Source: Bradyrhizobium sp. CB1650
GTDB taxonomy: Bacteria > Pseudomonadota > Alphaproteobacteria > Rhizobiales > Xanthobacteraceae
Length of the DNA stretch: 64,000 nt
Reading direction: 5' to 3'
Assembly: GCF_029761915.1 (NCBI RefSeq)
Contig: NZ_CP121695.1
Location: 620,001 to 684,000, forward strand
Shown: positions 1-10,433 of the stretch, in pieces
How positions within the stretch are numbered: position 1 is the first letter of the stretch
Layout: each line of letters opens with the position of its first letter
The notes under the pieces: model-generated
Told to the model about the DNA's origin: nothing
The model's database searches: none
Seen by the model: only the letters and a program-made list of their open reading frames with translations
Position numbers and translations under genes: made by a program

Positions 1-1
1 C

Positions 2-793
2 GTACAGTCCAATCACACCCGCATGGTGGCCGCGGTGGCGGCCAAGGTCGGCATGAAGTGCCGCCTCGTGCAGGAAGCCTGGGTGCCGCACGAGGACGCG
101 GTCTATGATCGCGTCGGCAACATCATGCTCTCGCGCATCATGGGCGCCGACGTGCGCCTGGTCGATGACGGTTTCGACATCGGCATCCGCAAGAGCTGGG
201 AGCAGGCGATCGACGAGGTGAAGGCGGCCGGCGGCAAGCCCTACGCGATTCCTGCCGGTGCCTCCGTGCACAAGTATGGCGGGCTCGGCTATGTCGGCTT
301 CGCCGAGGAGGTGCGCAGGCAGGAGCGGGAGCTCGGCTTCAAGTTCGACTACGTCATCGTCTGCACCGTCACCGGCTCGACCCATGCCGGCATGCTGGTG
401 GGCTTCGCCGCCGATGGTCGCGCGCGAAAGGTCATCGGCATCGATGCCTCCTTCACGCCGGCCCAGACCAAGGCGCAGGTGCTCTCGATCGCGCAGAACA
501 CGGCGAAGCTGGTCGAGCTCGGCAAGGATCTCGTCGAGGACGATGTCGTGCTGGTCGAGGACTACGCCTATCCCGCGTATGGCGTGCCGTCGGAGGAGAC
601 CAAGGAAGCCATCCGCCTTACCGCGCGGCTCGAAGGCATGATCACCGACCCCGTCTATGAGGGCAAATCGATGCAGGGCCTGATCGATCTTGCGAAGAAG
701 GGCCATTTCGAGAAGGGCGCGAAGATCCTCTACGCCCATCTCGGCGGCGCCCCTGCGCTCAACGGTTACGCCTACGCGTTCCGGAACGGGTAA
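2..793 (+). CDS. acdS: 1-aminocyclopropane-1-carboxylate deaminase (5' end outside window)
   Basis: This PLP enzyme opens the ring of ACC, the plant ethylene precursor, giving 2-oxobutyrate and ammonia; rhizobia use it to lower ethylene during root colonisation. The reading frame is already open at base 2 (VQSNHTR), so the first 70 or so residues, including the PLP-binding lysine, are missing. Visible family marks are the QSN serine loop (bases 5-13), [32 protein letters not shown] and [13 protein letters not shown]. The LEGM and AHLGG stretches look like those of true ACC deaminases rather than D-cysteine desulfhydrases, though that distinction needs an alignment. A normal C-terminus ends at TAA. 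No regulator gene such as acdR is visible on this side. Confidence 0.93.
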   Translation, partial: VQSNHTRMVAAVAAKVGMKCRLVQEAWVPHEDAVYDRVGNIMLSRIMGADVRLVDDGFDIGIRKSWEQAIDEVKAAGGKPYAIPAGASVHKYGGLGYVGFAEEVRRQERELGFKFDYVIVCTVTGSTHAGMLVGFAADGRARKVIGIDASFTPAQTKAQVLSIAQNTAKLVELGKDLVEDDVVLVEDYAYPAYGVPSEETKEAIRLTARLEGMITDPVYEGKSMQGLIDLAKKGHFEKGAKILYAHLGGAPALNGYAYAFRNG

Positions 794-825
794 GTAGGAG
801 CGCAGACCGCGAATCCCCTCCAATG

Positions 826-967
826 TCGTCCTGGCGAAAAGCCAGGACTCATTACCCCGACTGCCAATTCTTGAAACACGCTGGTGCGACCAGCGTGCCA
901 TTTCCCACGGCTTGTGGTTATGGATCCCGGATCTGCGCTCGCTACGCTCGCTTGTCCGGGATGACGA
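826..967. repeat. mosaic of three palindromic intergenic repeats
   Basis: The gap between acdS and recQ is built of successive inverted repeats: GTCCTGGC-gaaaa-GCCAGGAC (828-848), CACGCTGGT-gcg-ACCAGCGTG (877-897) and a longer pair around ATCCCGGA and TCCGGGAT (923-962). The outer types resemble repeats elsewhere in this window (3954, 36520). They lie between convergent genes and may act as transcription ends, but none has a clear T-run. Confidence 0.6.
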
Positions 968-1004
968 TGGGGGAGGTCTGGGCGCGCTAGCGGCTGCTGT
1001 GTCG

Positions 1005-2876
<1,872 letters not shown>

Positions 2877-3038
2877 GGGCGAACAGGAGCAGGGTGGTGA
2901 CGATTCCGTCTCCGCCAGTGGCATGGCCGCGCTGGCGTGACAAGGTCTTTGAGCCAGGCGCGACAGCTCGTCCCTTGCGGTGTGGACGGAGCGTTCCGAG
3001 TCCTGTCCGCAAAGTGCGGTCGAGGAGGGCCGTTCCTG

Positions 3039-3413
3039 TCAGTCCTTCAGGTCATACCGGTAGGATTTGGACACGATCTGCCAGCCGTCGCTGAGCTTCA
3101 TCGCGACCAGATAGTCGGTGAAATAGCGCGGCGGCAACTGGCACTTGACCTTGATGAAGGCGGTCTTGTCATCCGAACGGTCGATGGTGACGATGAAATC
3201 CTCGCGCGGCTTGCCTTCGGCCTTGGCGGAGGCGCGCTTGCGCACGCGGTCGAGCCAGTCCGGCACGGTGAGCACCTGAAGCTCGCCCTTCTCGACCCAG
3301 CGCAGGTCGGCGGAGGGATGGAAGATGGCGCCGAGCTTCTCGGCATCGCCCTCGTAAAGCCCGTCAAAATAGCTCTGCACGACGGCCTCGACGCTCGCAC
3401 GGTTCTGGCTCAT
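3039..3413 (-). CDS. NTF2-like / lumazine-binding-like nuclear transport factor 2 family protein
   Basis: A 124-residue single-domain protein with the SnoaL/NTF2-like pattern: N-terminal helix with VEAVVQSYFDGLYEGDAEKL, a FHPSADLRWV strand and C-terminal strands YLVAMKLSDGWQIVSKSY. Members of this fold are small enzymes or ligand-binding proteins of diverse and often unknown role. The ATG at 3413 is preceded by GGAGGA at good spacing, so it is preferred over an in-frame start 14 codons upstream. The gene is divergent from the GFA protein gene, with about 94 bp between their starts. No specific substrate can be assigned. Confidence 0.85.
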   Translation of the reverse strand: MSQNRASVEAVVQSYFDGLYEGDAEKLGAIFHPSADLRWVEKGELQVLTVPDWLDRVRKRASAKAEGKPREDFIVTIDRSDDKTAFIKVKCQLPPRYFTDYLVAMKLSDGWQIVSKSYRYDLKD

Positions 3414-3507
3414 GAGTCGTCCTCCCGAATGTTTGCTCCGCGAGAACTTAGTCACGCGCGCCGAATTGCGCTATGGGTGTTATCGTCGCTTGCGCGAGGG
3501 CATCGTC

Positions 3508-3936
3508 ATGACCGGATCCGATAAGTCGAACGCTTCCATCCTTGCCGGCGAATGCTTCTGCCGTGCGGTCCGCTTTGAGGTGGCGGACGAATTCTCCTAT
3601 GCGCTGAACTGCCATTGTTCGAACTGCCGCCGCACCACCGGCTCGGCGTTCAAGCCGTTCGCCGGGATCGAGCAGACCAAGCTCCGCATCGTCACCGGCG
3701 AGGACCAGCGCATCATCTTCGGGGACGACACCACTCATGATGCGCACTGCGCCCGCTGCGGCTCGCTGCTTTATTCCCGGGTTCGCGACGGAAAATGGGT
3801 CCACGTCGCCATGGGAACCCTGGTCGACGCACCCTCGATCCGGCCGAGTGCCCATATCTTCGTCGGCTCCAAGGCGCCCTGGCACGAGATCACGGACGAC
3901 CTGCCGCAATATCTCGGGCACATCGGGGATGGCTGA
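3508..3936 (+). CDS. GFA family protein (glutathione-dependent formaldehyde-activating enzyme-like)
   Basis: A zinc-binding protein of the GFA (Gfa-like, beta-tent) family, 142 residues. Cysteines sit in the family pattern: C16-x-C18, the central NC35HC37SNC40 group and C81ARC84 in the second half. The founding member was proposed to speed formation of S-hydroxymethylglutathione, but most paralogues have no proven reaction. The ATG at 3508 follows GCGAGGG and matches the domain start; longer in-frame starts back to 3412 would overlap the divergent gene and add non-family sequence. Function beyond the fold is unknown. Confidence 0.88.
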   Translation: MTGSDKSNASILAGECFCRAVRFEVADEFSYALNCHCSNCRRTTGSAFKPFAGIEQTKLRIVTGEDQRIIFGDDTTHDAHCARCGSLLYSRVRDGKWVHVAMGTLVDAPSIRPSAHIFVGSKAPWHEITDDLPQYLGHIGDG

Positions 3937-3953
3937 CGCGAGGTCTCAGCCAC

Positions 3954-3987
3954 GTCGTCCCGGCGAAGGCCGGCCTTCCGGGACGAC
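3954..3987. repeat. palindromic repeat between convergent genes
   Basis: GTCGTCCCGG and CCGGGACGAC form a perfect 10-bp inverted repeat around an inner palindrome AAGGCCGGCCTT. It occupies the short gap between the ends of the GFA gene and the DUF1345 gene and may form a bidirectional terminator-like hairpin. Confidence 0.65.
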
Positions 3988-4001
3988 ATTGGGGAACTAG
4001 C

Positions 4002-4682
4002 CTACGTCGCAATCGCGCTCGCCGCGATATTCACCGTCAGCGCCAGCAGGGCCGTGTTGTAGATGAAGGAGACGATGCCGTGTGCGGTGGCGGTGCGGCG
4101 GATGGTCTTGTCGGTGATGCCGACGTCGGAGACCTGCGCGGTCATGCCGATCACGAAGGAGAAATAGACGAAGTCCCAATAGTCGGCGTGATCTTCCTTG
4201 TCGCCGCTCGGAAATTGCAATCCGCCCGGCGGGTGGCGGTAATAGTCGTGGGCGTAATGCAGCGCGAAGGTCGTGTGCACGGCGGCCCAGCTCAGCGCGA
4301 TGGTGGTGATCGCGATGGTCAGCTCCGACACGCCGCGATGCGGCGTGCCGAGCTCGGAAACGATCGCGGCGATGCTTGCGAACGCGCCGATCGCCGTCAC
4401 CAGCAGGATCACGAAACGGCCGTCGTCCTGCATCGCCGCGGCCCGGCGGATGTGCTGGTGGTCATTGTTCAGCATCATGCCGTAGACCAGCACCAGATAG
4501 GTCGCGATCAGCGCATCCCAGCCGAGCAAGAGCCGGGTCACCAGCCGCAGCGAGCCCGGCAGCAGCAGGGCGACGATGATGCCGACGCCAAGCGCGATAA
4601 AAGTCCGCGGTCGCGCATAAAGCAGCCGCATCGGCCGCGACATCTGGCGAAAGCGGACGAGGACGGGATCTTCTTTTTCCAT
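4002..4682 (-). CDS. DUF1345 domain integral membrane protein
   Basis: A 226-residue inner-membrane protein with about five hydrophobic segments (FIALGVGIIVALLLPG, LIATYLVLVYGMML, FVILLVTAIGAFASIAAI, LTIAITTIALSWAAV, plus a C-terminal one). The DUF1345 signature is visible in VHTTFALHYAHDYY and DYWDFVYFSFVIGMTAQVSDV. Function is unknown in the family. The ATG at 4682 is preceded by AAGG at good spacing and is preferred to one seven codons upstream. It lies between palindromic repeats on both sides and has no operon partner. Confidence 0.9.
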   Translation of the reverse strand: MEKEDPVLVRFRQMSRPMRLLYARPRTFIALGVGIIVALLLPGSLRLVTRLLLGWDALIATYLVLVYGMMLNNDHQHIRRAAAMQDDGRFVILLVTAIGAFASIAAIVSELGTPHRGVSELTIAITTIALSWAAVHTTFALHYAHDYYRHPPGGLQFPSGDKEDHADYWDFVYFSFVIGMTAQVSDVGITDKTIRRTATAHGIVSFIYNTALLALTVNIAASAIAT

Positions 4683-4738
4683 CGCAGCTAGCCTTCCCAG
4701 CAAGGAAGTTCACTGTTGCCGCGGCGGCAGTGCGCTCC

Positions 4739-4760
4739 CTCTCCCCGCAAGCGGGGAGAG
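4739..4760. repeat. CTCTCCCCGC hairpin repeat
   Basis: CTCTCCCCGC-aa-GCGGGGAGAG is a perfect 10-bp inverted repeat between ispA and the DUF1345 gene. The same core recurs downstream of secA (47074-47099). Its position just after the ispA stop suggests a transcription end, without a T-run. Confidence 0.6.
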
Positions 4761-4813
4761 GCGAAGGGCGCGCTGCGGAGAGGCTGCTTCAATCAGCTCT
4801 TGTCCTCGCGCGT

Positions 4814-5737
4814 CTAGTTCTTCCGCTCGGCGACGAACCGAGCCGCGGCGCGCAGCACGTCGGCGCGGTCGCCGAAGATCGAGACGGCGCTGTCGGCCCG
4901 TGCGAGCAGATCGCGCACGCGCTGCTTGGCACCCTCGATGCCGAGCTGGGTGACGAAAGTGGTCTTGCCGAGCGCTGCGTCCTGGCCCGAGGGCTTGCCG
5001 AGCGCCGCCGCATCGCCCTCGACGTCGAGCAGATCGTCGGCGATCTGGAAGGCCTCGCCGAGCGCGCGGCCGTAATCATCGAGTGCCTGGTATTCCTTCT
5101 GCGAGGCCTGGCCCAGGATCGCGCCGGCGATGCAGCCGTAGCGGAGGAGGGCGCCGGTCTTCATCTGCTGGAGACGCGCGACATCGACCGGCTCGCGGTC
5201 GCCGAAGCGGCCTTCGCCGGCGAGATCGAGCATCTGGCCGCCGACCATGCCGCCGATGCCGGCGCAGCGCGCCAGCGCACGCGTGAGCAGGAGCCGCACA
5301 TTGGCGTCGCGATGGATCTCGTCGCGGGTGATGATGTCGAAGGCGAGCGTCAACAGGCCGTCGCCGGCAAGGATCGCGGTGGCGTCATCGGTCTTCTTGT
5401 GCAGGGTCGGCCGACCGCGGCGCAGATCCGAATTGTCCATCGCCGGCAGATCGTCATGGATCAGCGAATAGCAGTGGATGCATTCGAGCGCGGCGCCGGC
5501 GAGCAGGGCGGCCTCGCGCGGCACGCCGAACACGGCGGCGCTCTCGACAACCAGGAACGGCCGCAGGCGCTTGCCGCCGTTCAGGCTCGAATAGCGCATC
5601 GCGTCCATCAGTCGCTTGGGGCGGGCGATTTCATCGGGCAGGATGTCGTCCGACAGCAGGCGGCCGAGCAGGGCCTCGGTGTCATCAGCGGTCGTGTCCA
5701 GACGCTTGGCGAAATCGGACGGGGACGTGCCGGTCAT
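4814..5737 (-). CDS. ispA: farnesyl diphosphate synthase (short-chain polyprenyl synthetase)
   Basis: A trans-prenyltransferase that condenses isopentenyl diphosphate with allylic diphosphates, feeding quinone, hopanoid and undecaprenyl synthesis. From the chosen start (307 residues) the first aspartate-rich motif is DDLPAMD at 95-101 and the second DDLLD at 234-238, with GGKRLRP at 54-60 and the QMKTGAL lysine region at 191-197. The CIHCYSLIHDD stretch before the first motif resembles IspA-type C15 enzymes, so product length is inferred rather than shown. ATG 5737 has a GGAG upstream; an in-frame start at 5773 is less likely. Confidence 0.9.
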   Translation of the reverse strand: MTGTSPSDFAKRLDTTADDTEALLGRLLSDDILPDEIARPKRLMDAMRYSSLNGGKRLRPFLVVESAAVFGVPREAALLAGAALECIHCYSLIHDDLPAMDNSDLRRGRPTLHKKTDDATAILAGDGLLTLAFDIITRDEIHRDANVRLLLTRALARCAGIGGMVGGQMLDLAGEGRFGDREPVDVARLQQMKTGALLRYGCIAGAILGQASQKEYQALDDYGRALGEAFQIADDLLDVEGDAAALGKPSGQDAALGKTTFVTQLGIEGAKQRVRDLLARADSAVSIFGDRADVLRAAARFVAERKN

Positions 5738-5898
5738 CAAGAAGGGCTCCAGAACTAAAATTCGGCCGGACAATCCTTTATGCGCTCGCCCCAGTCAATC
5801 GTTTGGAAGGCCTTAAAAGTGCTGGAAAAGGCCAGAATTATCACAGGCTTAATGGCCGAGCCCGTGGCCGCGTTTGATTTTGCACCGGAAAGGTTGCT

Positions 5899-6579
5899 TT
5901 GCGCGTTCTCAAGACCCTGATCGTGGTGCTTGCGATCGCGCTGCTCGCGCCCTACGCAATCGCGCCATTCTACCGTGCCGGCCATCCCGTCTCGACGCTG
6001 ATGGCTTGGCGGTCGCTGCGCGGCGCGCCGATGAAGCGGGAATGGATCGATCTTGCCGCGATGTCGCCTTACCTGCCGCGGTCGGTGGTGGCGGCCGAGG
6101 ACGCGCATTTCTGCAAGCACCACGGCATCGACTGGGGCGCGCTGCGCGAGGCGATTGATGACGCGCAGGAGGACGGTACACCGTTCCGCGGCGCCTCCAC
6201 CATCACCCAGCAGGTGGCCAAGAACCTGTTCCTCTGGCAGGGGCGGGATTTCGTCCGCAAGGCGCTGGAGTTTCCGCTGGCGCTGTGGATCGACTTCGTC
6301 CTGCCCAAGCCGCGGATCCTGGAAATCTACCTTAACATCGCCGAGTTCGGTCCGAGCGGCCAGTTTGGGGTGGAGGCGGGCAGCGCCTTTGCCTTCGGCA
6401 AATCGGCCGCCAACCTGTCCCCGCGGGAGGCGGCCCTTCTGGCCTCGATTCTGCCGAATCCGGTCAGGCGCAGCGCCAAAAGTCCCGGTCCGGGCGTGCG
6501 GCGGCTGGCCGCAACCTACATGGCACGAGGGCAGGCGAGCTCGCTCTCGACCTGCTGGCGCGAAAATCGCGGATTTTGA
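5899..6579 (+). CDS. mtgA: monofunctional peptidoglycan glycosyltransferase
   Basis: A membrane-anchored glycosyltransferase family 51 enzyme that polymerises lipid II into glycan strands. The start is TTG at 5899, with GGAAAGG six bases upstream. Residues 5-24 form a single membrane anchor. The family motifs follow: catalytic Glu in [15 protein letters not shown], then [30 protein letters not shown] and [16 protein letters not shown]. At 226 residues it is a typical single-domain MtgA without a transpeptidase. It is divergent from ispA. Confidence 0.95.
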   Translation: MRVLKTLIVVLAIALLAPYAIAPFYRAGHPVSTLMAWRSLRGAPMKREWIDLAAMSPYLPRSVVAAEDAHFCKHHGIDWGALREAIDDAQEDGTPFRGASTITQQVAKNLFLWQGRDFVRKALEFPLALWIDFVLPKPRILEIYLNIAEFGPSGQFGVEAGSAFAFGKSAANLSPREAALLASILPNPVRRSAKSPGPGVRRLAATYMARGQASSLSTCWRENRGF

Positions 6580-6743
6580 GCCCTTTTCGGGCACATTTTC
6601 CGGTCCAAAACCCTAGCTTTGCTGCCGGCCTTCCTCTATAAGCGCGGCCTTGATCGGCATTCAGCTCGCCTCGCATCGCGGGTGCTGAGCCGTCCTGTCG
6701 CGGACGATGCCCGGACAACACCAATCCCTAGAGGATATTGATA

Positions 6744-6926
6744 ATGGCCGTTCCGAGAAGAAAAACCTCGCCGTCGCGCCGTGGCATGCGCCGCTCGGCG
6801 GACGCGTTGAAGAAGCCGACCTATGTCGAGGACAAGGATTCCGGCGAACTCCGCCGTCCGCACCATCTCGACCTCAAGACCGGCATGTACAAGGGCCGGC
6901 AGGTCTTGAAGAAGAAAGAGTCCTGA
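6744..6926 (+). CDS. rpmF: 50S ribosomal protein L32
   Basis: A 60-residue large-subunit protein beginning [18 protein letters not shown], the universal L32 start. An in-frame ATG at 6738 gives MIM and is less likely because GAGG lies at proper spacing for 6744. The C-terminus [21 protein letters not shown] is of the alphaproteobacterial type without zinc cysteines. The 160 bases upstream contain a possible -10 hexamer TATAAG (6637-6642) but no convincing -35. Confidence 0.97.
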   Translation: MAVPRRKTSPSRRGMRRSADALKKPTYVEDKDSGELRRPHHLDLKTGMYKGRQVLKKKES

Positions 6927-7075
6927 AGGCCGGGCGTTTCCTTTGGGCGTGGCGATGTAGCCCGCCTGATTTCGGCCTGTCCAAGAGCTAAGATACGTTA
7001 GGTGGTGACGGCGGCGGAGCAAATGCTTCGCCGCCGCATTGTCCTGTCCGGACGTCTTGATGAGGCATTCCGCCG

Positions 7076-7723
7076 ATGGTCGGTTTCCCGCTGCTCCTGA
7101 TTCCGCTCGCGGTCTACAACATCATCGCCTTCCTGATGCCGACCGTGTCGTTCACGGACGTGCTGTTCAAGGTGCCGATGGTGACGGGCGAGGTCTGGCC
7201 GGTCACGCTCGCCGACCTCCTGCTCGCCCTCGGCGTGGTGCTTTTGCTGCTCGAGGTGATCAAAGGCGCGCGGCCGGGTGCCAAGTTCCTGATGGATCAC
7301 CTGCTGTCACTGATCGTGTTCGGTGCGGCTGCGGCCGAATTCGTGATGTGGCCGAAATTCGGTAATTCCACCTATTTCCTCCTGGTACTGCTCGCGATGG
7401 CCGATTTCCTCGGCGGCGTCGCCCAGCGCACGCGCCGCCGCAACACCTATGTTCCTGCCGAGGCCGTGACGCCGCCGCGCAAGGCCAAGCGCCAGGCCGA
7501 GCCGCCGGCGGCAGCGGAGGATGAGATCTTCGAACCTAAGCATGAGCCAGCGCCCGCGCCGGTGCCGCCGACTCCTACGCCCTCCGCGCAATCGGTCGCC
7601 GAATCCGTGCTGATGGATCACCCCGCGCCGAAACCTGCCGCGCAGTCGCCGGAAATCCCCTCGCCGCATCTGCAGCCGGGCAACGGCACGCCGCCTTCCG
7701 ATTCCGACACGCCGCCGCGCTGA
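7076..7723 (+). CDS. conserved membrane protein with proline-rich tail
   Basis: A 215-residue protein not assigned to a named family. The first 125 residues hold four hydrophobic segments (FPLLLIPLAVYNIIAFL, LADLLLALGVVLLLLEV, LLSLIVFGAAAAEFVM, YFLLVLLAMADFLGGV), and the rest is a low-complexity cytoplasmic or periplasmic tail rich in Pro, Ala and Glu. An ATG after GAGGCATTCCGCCG is used. It follows rpmF in the same direction at 149 bp, so it may have its own promoter. Confidence 0.75.
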   Translation: MVGFPLLLIPLAVYNIIAFLMPTVSFTDVLFKVPMVTGEVWPVTLADLLLALGVVLLLLEVIKGARPGAKFLMDHLLSLIVFGAAAAEFVMWPKFGNSTYFLLVLLAMADFLGGVAQRTRRRNTYVPAEAVTPPRKAKRQAEPPAAAEDEIFEPKHEPAPAPVPPTPTPSAQSVAESVLMDHPAPKPAAQSPEIPSPHLQPGNGTPPSDSDTPPR

Positions 7724-7729
7724 TTTCCC

Positions 7730-7990
7730 TTAAGCCACCTGCCGGGTTCGTGCACTGACGCTGGGCAGCGGGCGCTGGCCGTCATAGGCCATCCGCGCAT
7801 CCGCCGGCGTCGCGCGGCGCAGCCGGCTGGTCTGGGGCAGGTGCTCGGCATTGGCAATGAGCTGGGTGACGAAGCCCGAATCGGGGCGCGGCAGCGGGAC
7901 CTTGCGGGCCCACTGCAATGTCTGCGTCAGCGCCACCAGTGCCGTGCCCGTGCCGACTTCCGCCACGTCCGATCGATCAGTACCCAACAT
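7730..7990 (-). CDS. small hypothetical protein
   Basis: An 86-residue frame with biased, protein-like composition. The core FVTQLIANAEHLPQTSRLRRATPADARMAYD resembles short orphan proteins of Bradyrhizobium that share a VTQLIA..LPQTRxLRR..P pattern; that resemblance is from memory and needs a search. ATG 7990 is chosen, though no ribosome site is evident; the only longer start is a TTG at 8065. It converges with the membrane protein gene, with only six bases between the stops. Role unknown. Confidence 0.5.
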   Translation of the reverse strand: MLGTDRSDVAEVGTGTALVALTQTLQWARKVPLPRPDSGFVTQLIANAEHLPQTSRLRRATPADARMAYDGQRPLPSVSARTRQVA

Positions 7991-8171
7991 CGCAATCACC
8001 GTTGATCCGGCGGAGAACTGTCGCGTTTCGGGACGCTGGTGCCGGTGCGTGTCATGTACTCGCAAGGCCTATGCCGGCCGGGCCGGTTTGGTTCCGATTC
8101 CGCGTTCGAACGTGGTTTCCAAATTGTTTATGAACTTTGCCTAGGGTCGGGGACGAATCTGGCTCTATCCT

Positions 8172-9908
8172 GTGCCGGCTCAGGACTCCCCGCTGTCCCG
8201 AAACGAGGCGAATTTGACCCCCGCATTGCCGCAAGCCTCCGAAATCCTGGCTGGCCTCGGCCAGGCCGTGTTCGTCTGGGACCTCGCCAGCGACGCCGTT
8301 GTCTGGGGCGGGCATGTCGATGCCGTCTTTCCCGGTATCCCCCCTGAGCGGCTTGCCACCGCTGCCGAATTCGCCAAGCTGATCGAGCCCGCACAATCGC
8401 TGCGCACCGCCGCGCTGGCGCAAACGTCGCCCGTGCATGGTGCCGACGGCACCCCCTACCGCGTCGAATACGGCGTGCGCATGAGCGCCGCCGATCCCAT
8501 GGTCTGGATCGAGGAGACCGGCCGCTGGTTCGCCGGCCCCGACGGCCGGCCGGTGCGCGCTCAGGGCGTCGTCCGCATCAACAACGAGCGCCACGCCCGC
8601 GACGAGGAACTGGCGAGGCTCGCCCGCCTCGATCCGTTGACGGGCGAGCTCAACCGCACCCATCTGATCGCCGCGCTGGCCGAGGCGATCGAGGAGGCGA
8701 CCCGTTTCCGCTCGACCTCGGCCTTCATGCTGCTCGGCATCGATCATCTCGCCCGCGTCAATGACGCCTTCGGCTTCGACGTCGCCGATGCCGTGATCCT
8801 CGACGTGGCCAAGCGCATCCGAGCGCGCTTGCGCGGCGGCGACGTGCTCGGGCGTTTCTCCGGCAACAAGTTCGGCCTGATCCTGAAGAACTGCACCATC
8901 GACGACATGAACGTCGCCGCCGAGCGCTTTCTCGCCGGCATCCGCGACGAGGTGGTGCCGACAAGGTCCGGGCCGGTCTCTGTCACGGCCTCGATCGGCG
9001 CCGTCAGCGTCCCTCGCTATGCCCGCAGCACCGATGAGGCGATCAACCGCGCCCATGAGACGTTAGACGCCGCGAAGCGCCGCCGCGCCGGCTCCTTCGC
9101 CGCATGGCGCCCGAACGCCGAGCGCGACGCGCAGCGCCGGGTCAACATCCGCGTCACCGACGAGATCGTCACTGCCCTGAACGAGCGCCGCATTTTGCTC
9201 GCCTACGAGCCGGTGGTCGCCACAGGCACGCGCGAGGGCGCGTTCCATGAATGCCTGGTGCGGATGGACCAGGGCGACGGCCAGGTGCTGCTCGCGCCCG
9301 ACATCGTGCCGGTGGCCGAACGGCTCGGCCTCATTCGACTGGTCGATCACCGCGTGCTCGAGCTCGTGGTCGCAGAGCTCGCCGCCTCGCCCGATGTCCG
9401 GCTCAGCCTCAACATTTCGCCGGACACCACCATGGATCCGGACTGGTGGGCGGGAATCGAATCGCTGATGCACGCCCATCCCGGTGTTGCCGAGCGGCTG
9501 ATCGTCGAGATCACCGAGACGGTCGCCATCCAGGATATCGACGACGTCCGCGCCTTTGTCGGGCGCCTGAAGCATTTCGGCAGCCGCATCGCCATCGACG
9601 ATTTCGGCGCCGGCTACACCTCGTTCCGCAATTTGCGCAAGCTCGGCGTGGACATCGTCAAGATCGACGGCGCCTTCGTGCAGAACATCACCCATTCCGC
9701 CGACGACCGCGCCTTCGTGCAGACCCTGATCGACCTCGCCCGCCGCCTCGACATCAAGACGGTGGCCGAATGGGTGCAGGACGAGGAGGCGGCAAGCATG
9801 CTGCGCGACTGGGGCTGCGACTACATCCAGGGCCGCCTGATTGGCCTTGCCTCCGCCGACCGGCCATGGGGTGCGCCGCCGAATAGCGCGCTGCCCGCGG
9901 CGGGGTAG
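8172..9908 (+). CDS. GGDEF/EAL protein with degenerate GGDEF, putative c-di-GMP phosphodiesterase
   Basis: A 578-residue protein: an N-terminal PAS-like region (about 20-145), a GGDEF-fold domain (about 150-310) and an EAL domain (about 325-565). The cyclase signature GGDEF is replaced by SGNKF (near residue 230), so cyclic di-GMP synthesis is unlikely. The EAL motif reads ECL but keeps its Glu, and other metal and substrate residues are present: LNIS, EITET, IDDFGAGYTS, VKIDG and QGRLIG. A phosphodiesterase, or a GTP- or ligand-sensing receptor, is the likely role. No transmembrane segment is seen. Start is GTG at 8172; a TTG at 8214 with GAGG upstream is possible. Confidence 0.88.
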   Translation: MPAQDSPLSRNEANLTPALPQASEILAGLGQAVFVWDLASDAVVWGGHVDAVFPGIPPERLATAAEFAKLIEPAQSLRTAALAQTSPVHGADGTPYRVEYGVRMSAADPMVWIEETGRWFAGPDGRPVRAQGVVRINNERHARDEELARLARLDPLTGELNRTHLIAALAEAIEEATRFRSTSAFMLLGIDHLARVNDAFGFDVADAVILDVAKRIRARLRGGDVLGRFSGNKFGLILKNCTIDDMNVAAERFLAGIRDEVVPTRSGPVSVTASIGAVSVPRYARSTDEAINRAHETLDAAKRRRAGSFAAWRPNAERDAQRRVNIRVTDEIVTALNERRILLAYEPVVATGTREGAFHECLVRMDQGDGQVLLAPDIVPVAERLGLIRLVDHRVLELVVAELAASPDVRLSLNISPDTTMDPDWWAGIESLMHAHPGVAERLIVEITETVAIQDIDDVRAFVGRLKHFGSRIAIDDFGAGYTSFRNLRKLGVDIVKIDGAFVQNITHSADDRAFVQTLIDLARRLDIKTVAEWVQDEEAASMLRDWGCDYIQGRLIGLASADRPWGAPPNSALPAAG

Positions 9909-9919
9909 GGAATTTTGCC

Positions 9920-9954
9920 CTCGTCATGCCCGGGTCAAGCCCGGGCATGACGAG
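9920..9954. repeat. CATGCCCGGG palindrome between convergent genes
   Basis: CTCGTCATGCCCGGG and CCCGGGCATGACGAG form a perfect 15-bp inverted repeat with a five-base loop, placed 11 bp after the GGDEF/EAL gene and 13 bp before the end of the convergent monooxygenase gene. It belongs to the same repeat family as 41010 and 58423 and probably separates the two transcripts. Confidence 0.7.
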
Positions 9955-9967
9955 TTTGCGGGAAGGC

Positions 9968-10336
9968 TTACGCCACGCAGATGTCCGGCACCGCGACCTT
10001 CTGAAACAGATGCGGGCTTGCGACGGCGGATGCAGGGTAGACCGCAATCTTCGCGCGAAACTCCGGATGGGTGAAGGCCGCGCGGAAACGCGCGTTCGAT
10101 TCCCAGATCGCGTAGTTGAGATAGGTCGGATTGTCGCCGAGGGCGCGGTGAAGCTGGGTCGAGATGAAGCCGGGTTGCCGCTTCATGAAGGCAGCGTCGT
10201 CCTGCCAGCTCTTCAGGAAGTTTTGTTCGTCCGCTGCATCGAGTGTGAACAGATTGACCAGCACCACGGGGCCGGTATCGAGTCCGATCTGGCGCTCGAT
10301 CGGGAAGGCCGGATCGAGCGGGCGCATCTGGGGCAT
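9968..10336 (-). CDS. antibiotic biosynthesis monooxygenase (ABM) domain protein
   Basis: A 122-residue dimeric alpha-beta barrel protein. It has the ABM pattern: VVLVNLFTLDAADEQNFLKSWQDDAAFMKRQPGFISTQLHR, followed by YAIWESNARFRAAFTHPEF. Relatives are cofactor-less quinol monooxygenases or small-molecule-binding proteins. It is divergently transcribed from a MarR gene with 97 bp between starts, and that gap holds two matching palindromes. The arrangement suggests an inducible detoxification or oxidative function controlled by the MarR protein; the substrate is unknown. Confidence 0.85.
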   Translation of the reverse strand: MPQMRPLDPAFPIERQIGLDTGPVVLVNLFTLDAADEQNFLKSWQDDAAFMKRQPGFISTQLHRALGDNPTYLNYAIWESNARFRAAFTHPEFRAKIAVYPASAVASPHLFQKVAVPDICVA

Positions 10337-10354
10337 GACATCACTCCGTCTAGT

Positions 10355-10414
10355 TTGGTATCATAATGTCAATTCGACAACATGTTACATAGACAGTTGA
10401 CATTATGATGTCAA
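10355..10414. promoter_or_regulatory. paired MarR-type operators in divergent promoter region
   Basis: TTGACATTATGATGTCAA (10397-10414) is an 18-bp palindrome with 7-bp arms, and TTGGTATCATAATGTCAA (10355-10372) is a second, slightly imperfect copy. Their centres are 42 bp apart, about four helical turns. In addition, the facing halves form a perfect 13-bp inverted repeat (10360-10372 against 10397-10409). The second copy contains a TTGACA hexamer. The design matches MarR dimer sites; binding is inferred. Confidence 0.7.
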
Positions 10415-10433
10415 TACGAAATCATAGAAACAA

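Noticed and set aside
8066..8171. TTG start for the small gene at 7730-7990 (start at 8065)
   Set aside because: The extra residues are unlike the core and no ribosome site precedes the TTG; the internal ATG is simpler.
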